Notes: generated from the letters alone by a model not told the origin. Counted from the stretch's first letter, positions 11,895 to 22,574 are shown. The stretch is DNA of 64,000 bases from an uncultured Elioraea sp. (GCA_937928775.1 CALFVI010000007.1:1-64000); one strand, 5' to 3'. Translations and numbers: made by a program.

Positions 11895-13481
11895 ATGCCA
11901 AAGGTTCTCATCTCCGATAAGCTCTCGCCCGCGGCGGTCGACATCTTTCGCAGCCGGGGCATTGAGGTTGACGTCAGGACCGGGCTTTCGCCGGCGGAGT
12001 TACGGGCCGTCATCGCCGACTATGACGGGCTTGCTGTCCGCTCCTCGACCAAGGTGACGGCGGAGCTCCTTGCCGCGGCGAGAAATCTCAAGGTGGTTGG
12101 TCGTGCCGGTGTTGGCGTTGACAATGTCGACGTGAAGGCCGCTACCGCCCGCGGCGTGGTGGTGATGAACACGCCGCACGGCAATGCCATCACCACCGCC
12201 GAGCACGCGATTGCCCTGATGTTCGCGCTCGCCCGGCAGATCCCGGAGGCCTCTCTTTCCACTAAGGCCGGCAAGTGGGAGAAGAACCGCTTCCTGGGCG
12301 TCGAGCTCTATGGCAAGACGCTTGGCATCATCGGCTGCGGGAATATCGGCTCCATCGTCGCCGACCGTGCGCTCGGCTTGAAGATGAAGGTGATCGCCTA
12401 TGATCCATTCCTCTCCGATCAACGGGCGGTCGCGCTCGGCGTAGAGAAGGTTGATCTGCACGATCTGTTCGCGCGGGCCGACATCATCACCCTGCATGCG
12501 CCGCTGACGGAAGGCACTCGCCACATCATCGATGCGCGCGCAATCGCGCAGATGAAGCGCGGTGTGCGCATCATCAACTGTGCGCGTGGCGGGCTGATCG
12601 TCGAGAAGGATCTTTACGACGCACTCGTCTCCGGCCATGTCGCCGGTGCGGCGCTCGACGTGTTCGAGACCGAGCCGGCAACCGAAAGCCCATTGTTCCG
12701 GCTAGAGAACGTTGTCTGCACGCCGCATCTCGGTGCCTCGACGAAGGAGGCGCAGGAGAACGTGGCACTCCAGATTGCCGAGCAGATGAGCGATTTCCTG
12801 CTGACGGGGGCGGTGACGAATGCGATCAACATGCCCTCTGTCTCGGCCGAGGACGCGCCACGGCTTAAGCCTTACATGGAGCTTGCGCGACTGCTGGGCG
12901 CGTTCGCCGGCCAGCTTTCGGCCGCGCGTGACCGTGGGTTTCGCGCTGTCGCAATCGAATACGAGGGCCTTGTGGCGGCATTGAACCACACTCCGCTGAC
13001 TGCGGCGGCACTCGCTGGACTGCTCGGCCCCTTGATGGAGGGTGTAAACATGGTGAACGCGCCGGTGATCGCGCGCGAGCGCGGCATCGATCTCACCGAG
13101 ACAGTGCACGATCGGCCATCCGAGTATCAGACCCTGATCCGGATCGCGGTAACGACCGATCGCGACACGCGAACCGTTGCCGGTACTCTGATCGCGGGTT
13201 CCCGTCCGCGTCTGATCGAGATCAAGGGCATTCCGGTGGAGGCCGACTTCTCGCGCCATATGCTGTACGTGACAAACGAGGACAAGCCGGGCTTCATTGG
13301 TCGGTTCGGGACCACGCTCGCGGAAGCCGGTGTGAACATCGCGACCATGCATCTCGGTCGCACTGCGCCGGGAGGGGACGCGATTTGCCTAGTTTCCGTC
13401 GATGAGCCGGTGCCGGCGGAGGTGCTCGAACGCGTGCGCGCGTTGCCGCTGGTGAAACAGGCGACCCTGCTGTCGTTTTGA
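11895..13481 (+). CDS. serA: Phosphoglycerate dehydrogenase
   Basis: D-2-hydroxyacid DH motifs (GIIGCGNIGSIVADRALGLKMKVIAYDPF), C-terminal ACT domain. Confidence 0.96.
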   Translation: MPKVLISDKLSPAAVDIFRSRGIEVDVRTGLSPAELRAVIADYDGLAVRSSTKVTAELLAAARNLKVVGRAGVGVDNVDVKAATARGVVVMNTPHGNAITTAEHAIALMFALARQIPEASLSTKAGKWEKNRFLGVELYGKTLGIIGCGNIGSIVADRALGLKMKVIAYDPFLSDQRAVALGVEKVDLHDLFARADIITLHAPLTEGTRHIIDARAIAQMKRGVRIINCARGGLIVEKDLYDALVSGHVAGAALDVFETEPATESPLFRLENVVCTPHLGASTKEAQENVALQIAEQMSDFLLTGAVTNAINMPSVSAEDAPRLKPYMELARLLGAFAGQLSAARDRGFRAVAIEYEGLVAALNHTPLTAAALAGLLGPLMEGVNMVNAPVIARERGIDLTETVHDRPSEYQTLIRIAVTTDRDTRTVAGTLIAGSRPRLIEIKGIPVEADFSRHMLYVTNEDKPGFIGRFGTTLAEAGVNIATMHLGRTAPGGDAICLVSVDEPVPAEVLERVRALPLVKQATLLSF

Positions 13482-13514
13482 CCGTCTCGACCCGCGCGGC
13501 CCATGGCCGTGGCA

Positions 13515-13623
13515 AGGCGCCTTCAGGGCCGGGCTGTGCGCATCGAAGCAGAACATTTCTGCAGGGGGATGAAAATCGAGCCACATGGCGCCGTCAGGGC
13601 CGGACTATGCGCAGCGAAGCCGA
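13515..13623. repeat. Imperfect direct repeat (~37 bp unit, two copies ~69 bp apart)
   Basis: GGCGCCTTCAGGGCCGGGCTGTGCGCATCGAAGCAGAA versus GGCGCCGTCAGGGCCGGACTATGCGCAGCGAAGCCGAA. Confidence 0.6.
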
Positions 13624-14463
13624 ATGCGCCGCGATGCGCTGGGCCTCCGCAACAACGGCTTCCGCAGCAAGGACGTAGACGTCGTCGGTAAGCACCGGTC
13701 GGACCGGATGCGCGTCGTAACGCCCGGCGACGGGCAGGCGGCGAATGGCGATGATCATGCCCGCGAGTTTGCCCGATGTGTCCATTACGGGGCCGCCTGA
13801 AAACCCCGGCACCGTGCCCGGCAAGGTCGCGACGAAACCCGGGCCAAGTCGCGGCACATGGACCGTGCGTCCTGTCGCCTCACCGAAAACGTTTCGGGGC
13901 ACGGCGATGAGCGGGTCGCGCGCCGGAACCGACCCGAACGCATGCAGGCGCATGCCGGGTGGAGGCGTGGGTAGCGGCGTGGCCACCACTCGCCTTTCTT
14001 GGCCCATGATCTCCTGACCCAGGGTGGGAAGAAAGCCAGAGGGAATTTCGAGAACAGCGAGATCCATCGTCGAACTGACACCCACCAGCCGCGCTGCGAT
14101 GGTGGGGCCTCCCGGTGGGCCGCGCCGAAGCATGACGCGATCGCCGTTCGCAATGCCCTCGACGACATGGGCGGCTGTGACCGCGAGCCCGGGCGCGATC
14201 TGGAAGGCCGACCCGACAAGGCGCCGCGTGATGACCGTGGCGTGGAGCGGGAGGTGCGCTGTCGTGACAAGCGCTTGGGTCCCGCCAGCGACTGGGGGCG
14301 ACCCATTCGCGGCCGGGGTGGCGGTGAAACCCTCCCTCGGCGCAGCCTGCGTTTCCGCAACAGATGCAGCGGCCATGCAGACCAGGAGGGGAAGCAGGAG
14401 AGCTCGTACGCCCGACGGCCAAATCTGCCACAGTATGCGCGCGACGACGGCGAGCCCTCTCAA
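13594..14463 (-). CDS. Trypsin-like serine protease (secreted)
   Basis: VTAAHVV, DLAVLEI, PGFSGGPVMDTSGKLAGMI catalytic signatures. Confidence 0.85.
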   Translation of the reverse strand: MRGLAVVARILWQIWPSGVRALLLPLLVCMAAASVAETQAAPREGFTATPAANGSPPVAGGTQALVTTAHLPLHATVITRRLVGSAFQIAPGLAVTAAHVVEGIANGDRVMLRRGPPGGPTIAARLVGVSSTMDLAVLEIPSGFLPTLGQEIMGQERRVVATPLPTPPPGMRLHAFGSVPARDPLIAVPRNVFGEATGRTVHVPRLGPGFVATLPGTVPGFSGGPVMDTSGKLAGMIIAIRRLPVAGRYDAHPVRPVLTDDVYVLAAEAVVAEAQRIAAHSASLRIVRP

Positions 14464-14720
14464 TCGGATCCTCCTGACTGAGCTTTTTCCTCACCACGGG
14501 ACGGTTGCCCCGCACACGGCCGACGCTACGCTCGAAACGTGAACCGACCGTAAAAGCCAGGACGATCGCGCTCAGCGAACGACGAGCACGTTGCGCAACC
14601 GACGCATCCATTCGCTCTAGGCCTCGCGCCACTGATTCCCTGTTGCCACCGGCCGGCGCCTGCCCCATGAAGTGGGCGCAAAGGTTCCTGAAGGCCTTGG
14701 CCCATGACAGGGAGGAACGC

Positions 14721-15731
14721 ATGACCCTCAGTCGCCGCACGCTCTTGGCTGCCGCCGGCATGCTGGCCGCGACGCGCACCGCCTACGCCCAGGCGGGCAA
14801 CGAACTGCGCATCAGCCACCAATGGCGCCCACAGTCGGACGCGCGCGATCGTGGCGCGCGCCTGTTCGTTGAGGAGGTGCGCAAGCGCGCCCCTGAACTC
14901 CGTTTCCGCATCTACCCCAACCGGTCGCTGATCTCGAACCCCGTCGCGCAGTTCGACGCCATGCTGTCGGGCTCGCTCGAGATGGCGGTGTTCCCGATCA
15001 CCTACGGTGTGGGTAAGGTGCCCGAATTCTCCATCGGCATCATGCCCGGAACAATCCGCAGCGTCGACCAGGCGATGCGGCTGAAGGGAACCCCGTTCCA
15101 TCGCCGCTTCCAGGAGATCGCGATGGAGGGCGGCATCCGCCTCGTCACCTGGTGGTGGACTCCGGGCGGCTTCGCCTCGCGCGACCGCGCGATCGGCGGC
15201 CCAGAGACAGTCGCCGGACTGCGCATGCGCGCCGCCGACCCGACCTTCGAGCTGATGCTGAAGGAAGCCGGCGCCTCGGTCGTTTCCATGCCCTCGACCG
15301 AGATCTATCCCGCCATGCAGTCGGGCGTGCTCAACGCGACTCTGACCTCCGCCGAGACCTTCGTCTCGATGCGGCTTTATGAGCAGACACGGTATGCCAC
15401 CATCGGCGGGCCGAACACGCTCTGGATGCTCTATCAGCCGCTCGTCATGGCGACCACGGTGTGGAATCGCTTGACACCCGACCAGCAGCGCGCGATCGAC
15501 GAGGCGGCGGACGTTGCGGACGAGTGGTTCGCGCGCGAACAGAAGGATGCGGCCGAAAAGGCGGTGGAGGCCTTCACCCGCGCGGGCAACCAGGTGCGCG
15601 GCCTGACTGATGCCGAATACGCCGCCTGGGTGGCGCTCGCCCGCCGCACCGCGTGGGAGGAGTTCGCGCGCTCGACGCGACACGGGCGGGAGCTGCTCGA
15701 TCTGCTCACCAAGGCGCTCGCGTCAACGTAG
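14721..15731 (+). CDS. TRAP transporter substrate-binding protein DctP (operon 1)
   Basis: Signal LSRRTLLAAAGMLAATRTAYA; DctP fold, followed by DctQ and DctM. Confidence 0.9.
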   Translation: MTLSRRTLLAAAGMLAATRTAYAQAGNELRISHQWRPQSDARDRGARLFVEEVRKRAPELRFRIYPNRSLISNPVAQFDAMLSGSLEMAVFPITYGVGKVPEFSIGIMPGTIRSVDQAMRLKGTPFHRRFQEIAMEGGIRLVTWWWTPGGFASRDRAIGGPETVAGLRMRAADPTFELMLKEAGASVVSMPSTEIYPAMQSGVLNATLTSAETFVSMRLYEQTRYATIGGPNTLWMLYQPLVMATTVWNRLTPDQQRAIDEAADVADEWFAREQKDAAEKAVEAFTRAGNQVRGLTDAEYAAWVALARRTAWEEFARSTRHGRELLDLLTKALAST

Positions 15732-15781
15732 CGTCACCTCCGTCCCGTTCGAGCACGCCGCGGAGGCTTTGGGTCCGCGCG

Positions 15782-16309
15782 ATGTCGCTTGCGCCTCTTC
15801 GCTCGGATGACGGTCCGCGCGCGGCACCCCTCTGGGTGCGCGCCATCGATGCGGTCGGGCTCGTGTGCGCGATTGCCGCCGCCGTCCTGCTCACCGCCGC
15901 AATGCTGGTGGTAAGCTACATGGTGGTGCACCGCTCGCTCGGCGCCTCGGCCTTCTGGGAAATCGAGCTCGCGGTCTACTTGATGGTGGGCGGGATTTTC
16001 CTCGCTTCGCCCTACACGTTGCGCACGAAGGGTCACGTCAACGTCGACCTGCTCCATGTTCTGCTCGACGGGAGGGCGAAGCGCGCCTTCGCCTACGGCA
16101 CGGCTGCGGTCGGCTGCGCTGTCTGTCTCTACCTCGCCTGGCATGGTTGGAGGCTGTTCCATGAGGCCTGGGTGACGGGCGAGACGTCGGAGAGCATGTG
16201 GAAGCCGGTGCGCTGGCCGCTCTACCTGGCGATGCCAGTCGGTCTCGCCCTGACCGCCCTGCAATACGCGGCGGAACTGTGGAAGATTGGCGCGCGAGGA
16301 CAGTCGTGA
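15782..16309 (+). CDS. TRAP transporter small permease DctQ (operon 1)
   Basis: 4-TM DctQ-like; ...RTKGHVNVDLLHVLL. Confidence 0.88.
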   Translation: MSLAPLRSDDGPRAAPLWVRAIDAVGLVCAIAAAVLLTAAMLVVSYMVVHRSLGASAFWEIELAVYLMVGGIFLASPYTLRTKGHVNVDLLHVLLDGRAKRAFAYGTAAVGCAVCLYLAWHGWRLFHEAWVTGETSESMWKPVRWPLYLAMPVGLALTALQYAAELWKIGARGQS

Positions 16310-17622
16310 GCGAACTCGAGATCGGAGGACTGATCCTCGTCGTCACCCTCGCTGTGCTGTTCTCGGGGCTCCCCATCGCCTGGGGGCTCGCGCTGGTCGC
16401 GGTCGGCTTCCTTGCCGTGTTCGGCTCCGCTGGCGCGCTGAACACGCTCGCCATCACCATGATGAGCGAGCTCTCCTCGTTCGCGCTGCTCACCATTCCG
16501 CTGTTCATTCTGCTCGGCGCTTCGGTGGGGGTGAGCAGGGCGGGGGCGGACATCTTCGAGAGCCTGCATCGCTGGCTCGCCCGCGTGCCGGGAGGGCTCG
16601 TCATTGCCAACATCTACGCCTGCGGTCTTTTTTCCGCGATCTGCGGCTCCTCGCCGGCCACCGCCGCCGCGATTGGCAAGATCGGCGTGCCGGAAATGAT
16701 GAAGCGCGGCGTGAAGCCACGGCTTGCGACGGGCGCGATCTGCGCCGGCGGTACCCTGGGCATCCTCATCCCTCCCTCAGTCACGTTGATCCTCTATGGC
16801 ATCGCAACCGAGACCTCGATCGGGCGGCTGTTCCTCGCCGGCGTCATCCCCGGCCTGCTGTTGACAACCCTCTTCGCCGTCTATGCCTGGGCAGCCTCCA
16901 TCCGCGACGTGCGGCGCAATCCGCAGCCTGTGGAGCGTTACACGATGGCGCAGAAGATGGAGGGACTGGCGCGCGTCGCACCCTTCCTAGGCATCATCGT
17001 TGCGGTCGCGGCGTTCATGTATGGCGGCTTCGCCACGCCCTCCGAGGTGGCCGCCATCGCTGCCTTCCTCGCACTCGTGCTGGTAATCGTCATCTACCGC
17101 ACCTGGCGAGTTGGCGAGCTTTGGGCGATCTACCGCGACACTGTGCGCGAAAGCACGATGATCATGATGATCATCGGCTCGGCCGCCCTGTTCGGCTACA
17201 TGATGAGCTACCTCTACGTCACCCAGACGGTCGCGGATGCGCTCGTCTCTCTCTCGCTCAACCGCTGGGTGCTGATGGCGATCATCCAGCTACTGCTGCT
17301 GCTTGCGGGCTGTTTTCTGCCTCCCGTGGCCATCATCCTGATGCTGATGCCGATCCTGCAACCGGTGCTGGAGGCCAACGATTTCGACCTGATCTGGTTC
17401 GGCATCCTTCTCACCATCAATCTGGAGATCGGCCTGATCACGCCACCCGTGGGCCTGAACCTCTATGTGCTGCGCGGGGTGGCGCCGCAGGTGCCGCTGT
17501 CCGAAATCCTCTGGGGCAGCCTGCCCTTCGTGCTGCTGATGCTGGGCTTCATGGTGCTGCTCTGCGTCTTCCCAGGCATCGCGACCTGGTTGCCGAACGC
17601 CGCGATGGGTCGCGGGTTCTGA
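16306..17622 (+). CDS. TRAP transporter large permease DctM (operon 1)
   Basis: GTLGILIPPSVTLILYG, LEIGLITPPVGLNLYV signatures. Confidence 0.95.
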   Translation: MSELEIGGLILVVTLAVLFSGLPIAWGLALVAVGFLAVFGSAGALNTLAITMMSELSSFALLTIPLFILLGASVGVSRAGADIFESLHRWLARVPGGLVIANIYACGLFSAICGSSPATAAAIGKIGVPEMMKRGVKPRLATGAICAGGTLGILIPPSVTLILYGIATETSIGRLFLAGVIPGLLLTTLFAVYAWAASIRDVRRNPQPVERYTMAQKMEGLARVAPFLGIIVAVAAFMYGGFATPSEVAAIAAFLALVLVIVIYRTWRVGELWAIYRDTVRESTMIMMIIGSAALFGYMMSYLYVTQTVADALVSLSLNRWVLMAIIQLLLLLAGCFLPPVAIILMLMPILQPVLEANDFDLIWFGILLTINLEIGLITPPVGLNLYVLRGVAPQVPLSEILWGSLPFVLLMLGFMVLLCVFPGIATWLPNAAMGRGF

Positions 17623-18462
17623 GCGCGTGTGCTTCCGGCTGGGCGCGGCTCCTGGTCGCGCCGTCCCTGGTAGGGGTCGCAGCTTTTGCGACCGCCTTGT
17701 CGGTGCTGATGGTGAGCCGAACGAATCGGACGCGAGCCGATTTCGCCCTCGGGCATCTCCGCCTCGCCGCCGTTCCGGGCGATTCATGCCGAGGTGGTGC
17801 GGATCCTGCTGTTCAGGCGCGCGAGTGGAAGCCGCCTCCGCCTCATCCTCTTCGCGCTCGTCCGCCTCGCTGCGCTGATCGCGCTCGCTCTCGCCTGGCT
17901 CCCGACGCATCTCGCCTGAGTCTCCGCCCCCTGCCTGCCGAGGCACGAGCCCGCTTGGCAGCGGAGCGGGTCGGTGTCTCATGCTCTGCCGCCCCGAGTG
18001 GTTGGCGCTAACCCGATGAGCTCGTAAGGCGGCCGCGCCATCACCCTCGTCTCGCGCTTCGCCGCCTGCGTTTGCGATGCCCGCGCGCGCCGGGCATGAG
18101 GAAGCCAGCGTGATTGGGCCAAAGCGTCTTCGCCATCGCGCCGTGCCATCCCCTCCAGACCGAGTTCGCTCTCGCTCACGCGAAAATCACATGCGCTGCA
18201 ACCTGACAAACCCGGCACTTATGCCCCCATCACCACGGTTGCCATCCGCCGTGCAAGAACGGGGAAGATCAGCTGCGCGACGGCGGTCGTGCTGCCGGCA
18301 GGTCATCACGTCCGCACGCAAGACCTCCAGCGCCATCGCCGCCAACTCGAACAAGGATGCGGCGAGAAATCCGGGCGAACGCTCGAGTCACGCGAAAGAT
18401 GCCGAGCTCTTTTTGAAAAACCGTGGTTGCTTTCCCAGTGCGCCCGTAGGTCAGGTTGTCGA

Positions 18463-18840
18463 TCAGCCATCGCCGTACCGGTCCGGCACATGCAACGACG
18501 CCCGCAGGGGCCGTCGCACGTTGTTCAGATCACACACCCGGTCGGGCAGGGCGATCGGGTCGTGCGGGATCTCCTCCTCGGGGATCAGGCTTGACAGGTG
18601 CGCGATGCAGTTCAGCCGCGCCCGCTTCTTGTTGTTCCCCTCCACGATGGACCATGGCGCCTCGGGAATGTTCGTGCGATCGAACTTCCCTTTCTTCGCT
18701 TTCGTGGACTGCTGCCATCGCACGCGCAACTGCAGGTCCATCGGTGAGAGCGTTCACCGCTTCGAGGGGGCGTGGATGCGCATGAGGCACCGCAGTAGCT
18801 GCTCCTCATCGAAATCATCCTCGAGTTCGGCCTTAAGCCA
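18463..18840 (-). pseudogene. PPK2-family polyphosphate kinase relic, N-terminus and Walker region missing, in-frame TGA
   Basis: KR*TLSPMDLQLRVRWQQSTKAKKGKFDRTNIPEAPWSIVEGNNKKRARLNCIAHLSSLIP...; in-frame TGA (18754-18756) where PPK2 has W of (K/R)W-LSPMD. Confidence 0.8.
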
Positions 18841-18947
18841 GGTGGTCGTGTCGCGATCGTTCGGGTCGTCCATGGCGCTGCCCACACGCGCCCCATTTCG
18901 TCCTAGACGATTGCGCGCTGATGTGGATGACAATCCGGCGAAGAGCT

Positions 18948-19613
18948 TCAGCAGCTGTGGAAGGCGAGCCCGTCGATGCGCGCAGCGAAACCAGGCCCCC
19001 CCACAGCGCCGAGCGCGATCTCGGTTACGTAGGCGGTCGGCGCCATCCTGTAGGCGGTGCGGAACTCCTGCGCCAGTCGCACCGTCTCCTCCACCCACCC
19101 CGCGGCAGGCGTCGAATCACGGCGCAGCCAGCGCGTCTGTTCCAGCACGAGCAGCAAGGGGGTGGGGTGCCAGGCGGGCTCCCCGGCCTCACCGCCCCAG
19201 CGATAGGCGAGCGCGAAGCCGGGCAGCGGCCTGGTTGGGCTGAGCGCGCGGGCGAAGCCCAGCGCGTAGCGCTGCACGAGGTTCATCCGCTCGCCGTCGG
19301 GCTCGAAGCCGACGCGCACGACGATGCCCGCATCGTTGCTGTCGCTTTCGATGCGCCACCGCCAGCTGAGGCACAGCGCGGGGTGGACGGGCACCCGCAT
19401 CGGCAGGAATACCACCGCAGCCCCGCCAGTTTCGCGCCCTGCCTCGAGGCGGATCGTGGTCTCGCCCTCTGCCGTGACGGAAAGGGGAGGGAGCGGTCCA
19501 GATATCGGCTGCACGCGCCAGCCCTGCGCGGCGAGGGCGGGGTCGAGGCGCGCCGCCGCGGCCGCCGGCAGGGCAGCGGCAAGGGCGAGGGTCAAGGCGA
19601 GGGAGGCGCGCAC
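18948..19613 (-). CDS. DUF3047 family exported protein
   Basis: Signal peptide; LSWRWRIESDSNDAGIVVRVGF... and C-terminal ALGAVGGPGFAARIDGLAF. Confidence 0.6.
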   Translation of the reverse strand: MRASLALTLALAAALPAAAAARLDPALAAQGWRVQPISGPLPPLSVTAEGETTIRLEAGRETGGAAVVFLPMRVPVHPALCLSWRWRIESDSNDAGIVVRVGFEPDGERMNLVQRYALGFARALSPTRPLPGFALAYRWGGEAGEPAWHPTPLLLVLEQTRWLRRDSTPAAGWVEETVRLAQEFRTAYRMAPTAYVTEIALGAVGGPGFAARIDGLAFHSC

Positions 19614-19701
19614 GGAGCGAGTGTAGCGCACTCTCGCCCCTTCTGGTCGCCCCGCCTGCCCGCCTGTATGGTCAAGGCGAGTTGTAAGGAGGGGACACGC
19701 C

Positions 19702-20400
19702 ATGGCCGAGATCACTATCACGGCAGCCGATGGGTCGGGCGAGTTCTTCGCCTACCTTGCGCGCCCAAAAACCCAGCCTGCCGGCGCGGTGGTCGTAATC
19801 CAGGAAATCTTCGGCGTGAACGCCGGCATGCGTGCGATCACGGACTCGCTCGCCGACTGGGGGTTCATCGCCCTCTGCCCAGACCTGTTCTGGCGGATCG
19901 AACCGCGCGTCGACATCACCGACCGCACCCAGGCCGAGTGGGACAAGGCCTTTGCCCTGTTCAAGGCCTTCGACCAGGAGAAGGGGATCGAGGACCTGAA
20001 GGCCGCAGTCGCTGCGGCGCGGCGCCTGGAGGGTGCGAACGGCAAGGTCGCCACCATGGGCTTCTGCCTCGGTGGGCGGATGGCGGCGCTGATGGCGCTG
20101 CGGTCGGATGCGGAGGCCAATGTGTCGTACTACGGGGTCGGGCTCGAAGGGTTCGCGTCCGAGCTGCGGGCGCTCAAGCGGCCTTTGCTTATGCACATTG
20201 CGGAGAAGGACCGCTTCGTGCCGAAGGAGGCGCAAGGGGTGGTGCTTGCCGCTGTGCTGCCCAACCCGCATGTCGCGGTTCATGTCTATCCGGACGTCGA
20301 TCATGCCTTCGCCCGGGTTGGCGGCCAGCATTGGGACGGGCGGGCGGCGGCGATCGCCAACGGTCGGACGGCCGAGTTTCTTGCCCGCCATCTCTGTTAA
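19702..20400 (+). CDS. Dienelactone hydrolase family protein
   Basis: IQEIFGVNAGMRAITD, GFCLGGRMA nucleophile region, DHAF. Confidence 0.93.
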   Translation: MAEITITAADGSGEFFAYLARPKTQPAGAVVVIQEIFGVNAGMRAITDSLADWGFIALCPDLFWRIEPRVDITDRTQAEWDKAFALFKAFDQEKGIEDLKAAVAAARRLEGANGKVATMGFCLGGRMAALMALRSDAEANVSYYGVGLEGFASELRALKRPLLMHIAEKDRFVPKEAQGVVLAAVLPNPHVAVHVYPDVDHAFARVGGQHWDGRAAAIANGRTAEFLARHLC

Positions 20401-20463
20401 GACAGCATCGCGCACGGAACGAAACGTGGCCGGCATGGACGGCGCGAACGAGGGAGGAGGGGC

Positions 20464-21699
20464 ATGCCGGGCGCTCTTTCGGGCCTGAAGGTGATTGATC
20501 TAACCCGCGTCCTCGGCGGGCCCTACTGCACCATGATCCTGGCCGACCACGGGGCGGAGGTGATCAAGATCGAACCTCCCCAGGGCGACGAGACGCGCGA
20601 CTGGGGCCCCCCCTTCCGCGATCATGGCGACGGCACGCGCGACGCCTCCTACTTCCTCGGCGTCAACCGCAACAAGGTCTCGTTGGGGCTTGATCTCGCG
20701 CGCGAGGAGGGGAGGGCGGTGTTGCTGCGCCTGCTTGAGGGCGCGGACGTGCTGGTGGAGAATTTCAAGCCCGGAACAATGGAGAGATGGGGGCTCGGTT
20801 ACGAGGCGCTCAAGCTGCGCTTCCCCCGCCTCATCCACTGCCGCATCTCCGGCTTCGGCGCCGACGGCCCGCTCGGCGGCTATCCTGGCTACGACGCCAT
20901 CATCCAGGCGATGGCGGGGCTGATGAGCATCAACGGCACGCCTGAGACGGGGCCTGTGCGGCTGGCAACCCCGATGGTCGATCTCGGCACCGGTCTCTAT
21001 TCCGCGATCGCGATCCTGATGGCGCTCTACGAGCGCGACCGCAGCGGGCAAGGCCAGTTTCTCGACATGACGCTCTACGACTGCGGCATGGCGCTTTTGC
21101 ATCCGCACGCCGCCAACTATCTGCTGTCGGGGCGCCGTCCGGTCGCCACCGGCAACCCCCACCCGAACCTCGCGCCGTACGACAAGTTCCGCACCCGCAC
21201 CTGTGAGATCTTCATCGGCACCGGCAACGATTCGACCTTCCGCCGGATGTGCGATCTGCTCGGCCGCCCGGAGCTTGCCGAGGATGCGCGCTTCGCCACC
21301 AACGCCGATCGGCTCGCCAATCGCGAGGCGCTGTCGGCCATCGTGCAGGAGATCATCGCCGACGAGGACGGGCACGCGTTGTGTGAGCGGCTTCTGGCGG
21401 CGGGCCTGCCGGCCGGCCCGGTGCTTTACGTCGACGAGGTGCTGGCTGCGCCGCACACGGCAGCGCGCAACATGGTGGCGGAGATCGGCTGGTATCGGGC
21501 GTTGAACACGCCAATCAAGTTCTCACGCACCCCGGGTGGCGCGCGCACGGCCCCGCCTCGGTTCGGCGAGCATGGGGAAGCCGTGCTCGCCGCCCACGGG
21601 TTCGCCGAGGACGAAATCGCGGCGCTGAAGGCGGCCGGCGTGGTGGTGACGGAACGCCGAGGCGCGGCGCGGAAATCGGCGGCGAAGGCGGCGGAGTAG
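20464..21699 (+). CDS. CaiB/BaiF family CoA transferase
   Basis: GLKVIDLTRVLGGPYCTMILADHGAEVIKIE; NRNKVSLGLDL. Confidence 0.95.
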   Translation: MPGALSGLKVIDLTRVLGGPYCTMILADHGAEVIKIEPPQGDETRDWGPPFRDHGDGTRDASYFLGVNRNKVSLGLDLAREEGRAVLLRLLEGADVLVENFKPGTMERWGLGYEALKLRFPRLIHCRISGFGADGPLGGYPGYDAIIQAMAGLMSINGTPETGPVRLATPMVDLGTGLYSAIAILMALYERDRSGQGQFLDMTLYDCGMALLHPHAANYLLSGRRPVATGNPHPNLAPYDKFRTRTCEIFIGTGNDSTFRRMCDLLGRPELAEDARFATNADRLANREALSAIVQEIIADEDGHALCERLLAAGLPAGPVLYVDEVLAAPHTAARNMVAEIGWYRALNTPIKFSRTPGGARTAPPRFGEHGEAVLAAHGFAEDEIAALKAAGVVVTERRGAARKSAAKAAE

Positions 21700-21703
21700 G
21701 CGG

Positions 21704-22573
21704 TCAGCCCTGGCTTCTCGTCTCCGGTTGACCGTTGGATAGGGACGGGATCGCTTCCGCCTCTGCCTTCAGACGCCGATAGCTCCTCAGCCCGAACGGG
21801 AGGGACGCGACGTAGAGAAGCCCGATCAAAGCGAAGGTGGCCCACGGCTCGCTGACGAGGAGAGCAACACCGAGCCCAGCACCGAGCAGGAGCGGCAGCA
21901 CGTATTCGTTCGGCACCTTAAAATTCTTGAAGCTCCAGGTGGGCAGGGTGCTGACCATCAGCGCAGCGATTGCAAACAGCAGCACGCCGGCGAAGGCCGG
22001 GTGGCGCGCGGCGTGGGCGAGAGTCGCGAGCCCCGAGGCTTCAGCCTGCAGCCACAGGAACAGCGGGAAGAGGGCGAGCCCCGCCCCTGCCGGTGCCGGC
22101 ACGCCGACGAAGAAGGAGTAGGTGTAGGCCGGTTTTGGCGCGCCATCGATGGCGGCGTTGAAGCGGGCAAGCCGCAGTGCTGCGCACACCGCGAACATCA
22201 GACACGGTGCCCAGCCGAGCCCGCCCCAGGCCTGAAGGGTCCAGAGATAGAGCACGAGGGCCGGTGCGATGCCGAAACAGAGGAAGTCGGCGAGGCTGTC
22301 GAACTCCGCGCCGAACCGCGTGGTCGCCTTCAGCAGGCGGGCGATGCGCCCATCGAGCCCGTCGATCACGCCCGCGACCACGATCGCTGCCGCCGCCGCC
22401 TCCCACCGCTCGAGGAGCGCGAAGCGAATTGCGGTCAGGCCTGCGCAGAGCGCAACCAGCGTCATCAGGTTGGGGATGAGCCGGTTGAAGGAGAGGCCCT
22501 GGAAGCGTGGGCGGGAGCGGCGGCGGATCCGCGCGCGCCACCGTTCCATCGCAGGCGTGAGGGCAGGGCGCAT
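21704..22573 (-). CDS. pssA: CDP-diacylglycerol--serine O-phosphatidyltransferase
   Basis: CDP-alcohol phosphotransferase motif DGLDGRIARLL...FGAEFDSLADFLCFG; adjacent psd. Confidence 0.93.
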   Translation of the reverse strand: MRPALTPAMERWRARIRRRSRPRFQGLSFNRLIPNLMTLVALCAGLTAIRFALLERWEAAAAAIVVAGVIDGLDGRIARLLKATTRFGAEFDSLADFLCFGIAPALVLYLWTLQAWGGLGWAPCLMFAVCAALRLARFNAAIDGAPKPAYTYSFFVGVPAPAGAGLALFPLFLWLQAEASGLATLAHAARHPAFAGVLLFAIAALMVSTLPTWSFKNFKVPNEYVLPLLLGAGLGVALLVSEPWATFALIGLLYVASLPFGLRSYRRLKAEAEAIPSLSNGQPETRSQG

Positions 22574-22574
22574 G

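Noticed and set aside
17623-18460. Possible small membrane protein (…VVRILLFRRASGSRLRLILFALVRLAALIALALAWLPTHLA*) after DctM
   Set aside because: Hydrophobic frame but no plausible start, RBS or family; not reported as CDS.
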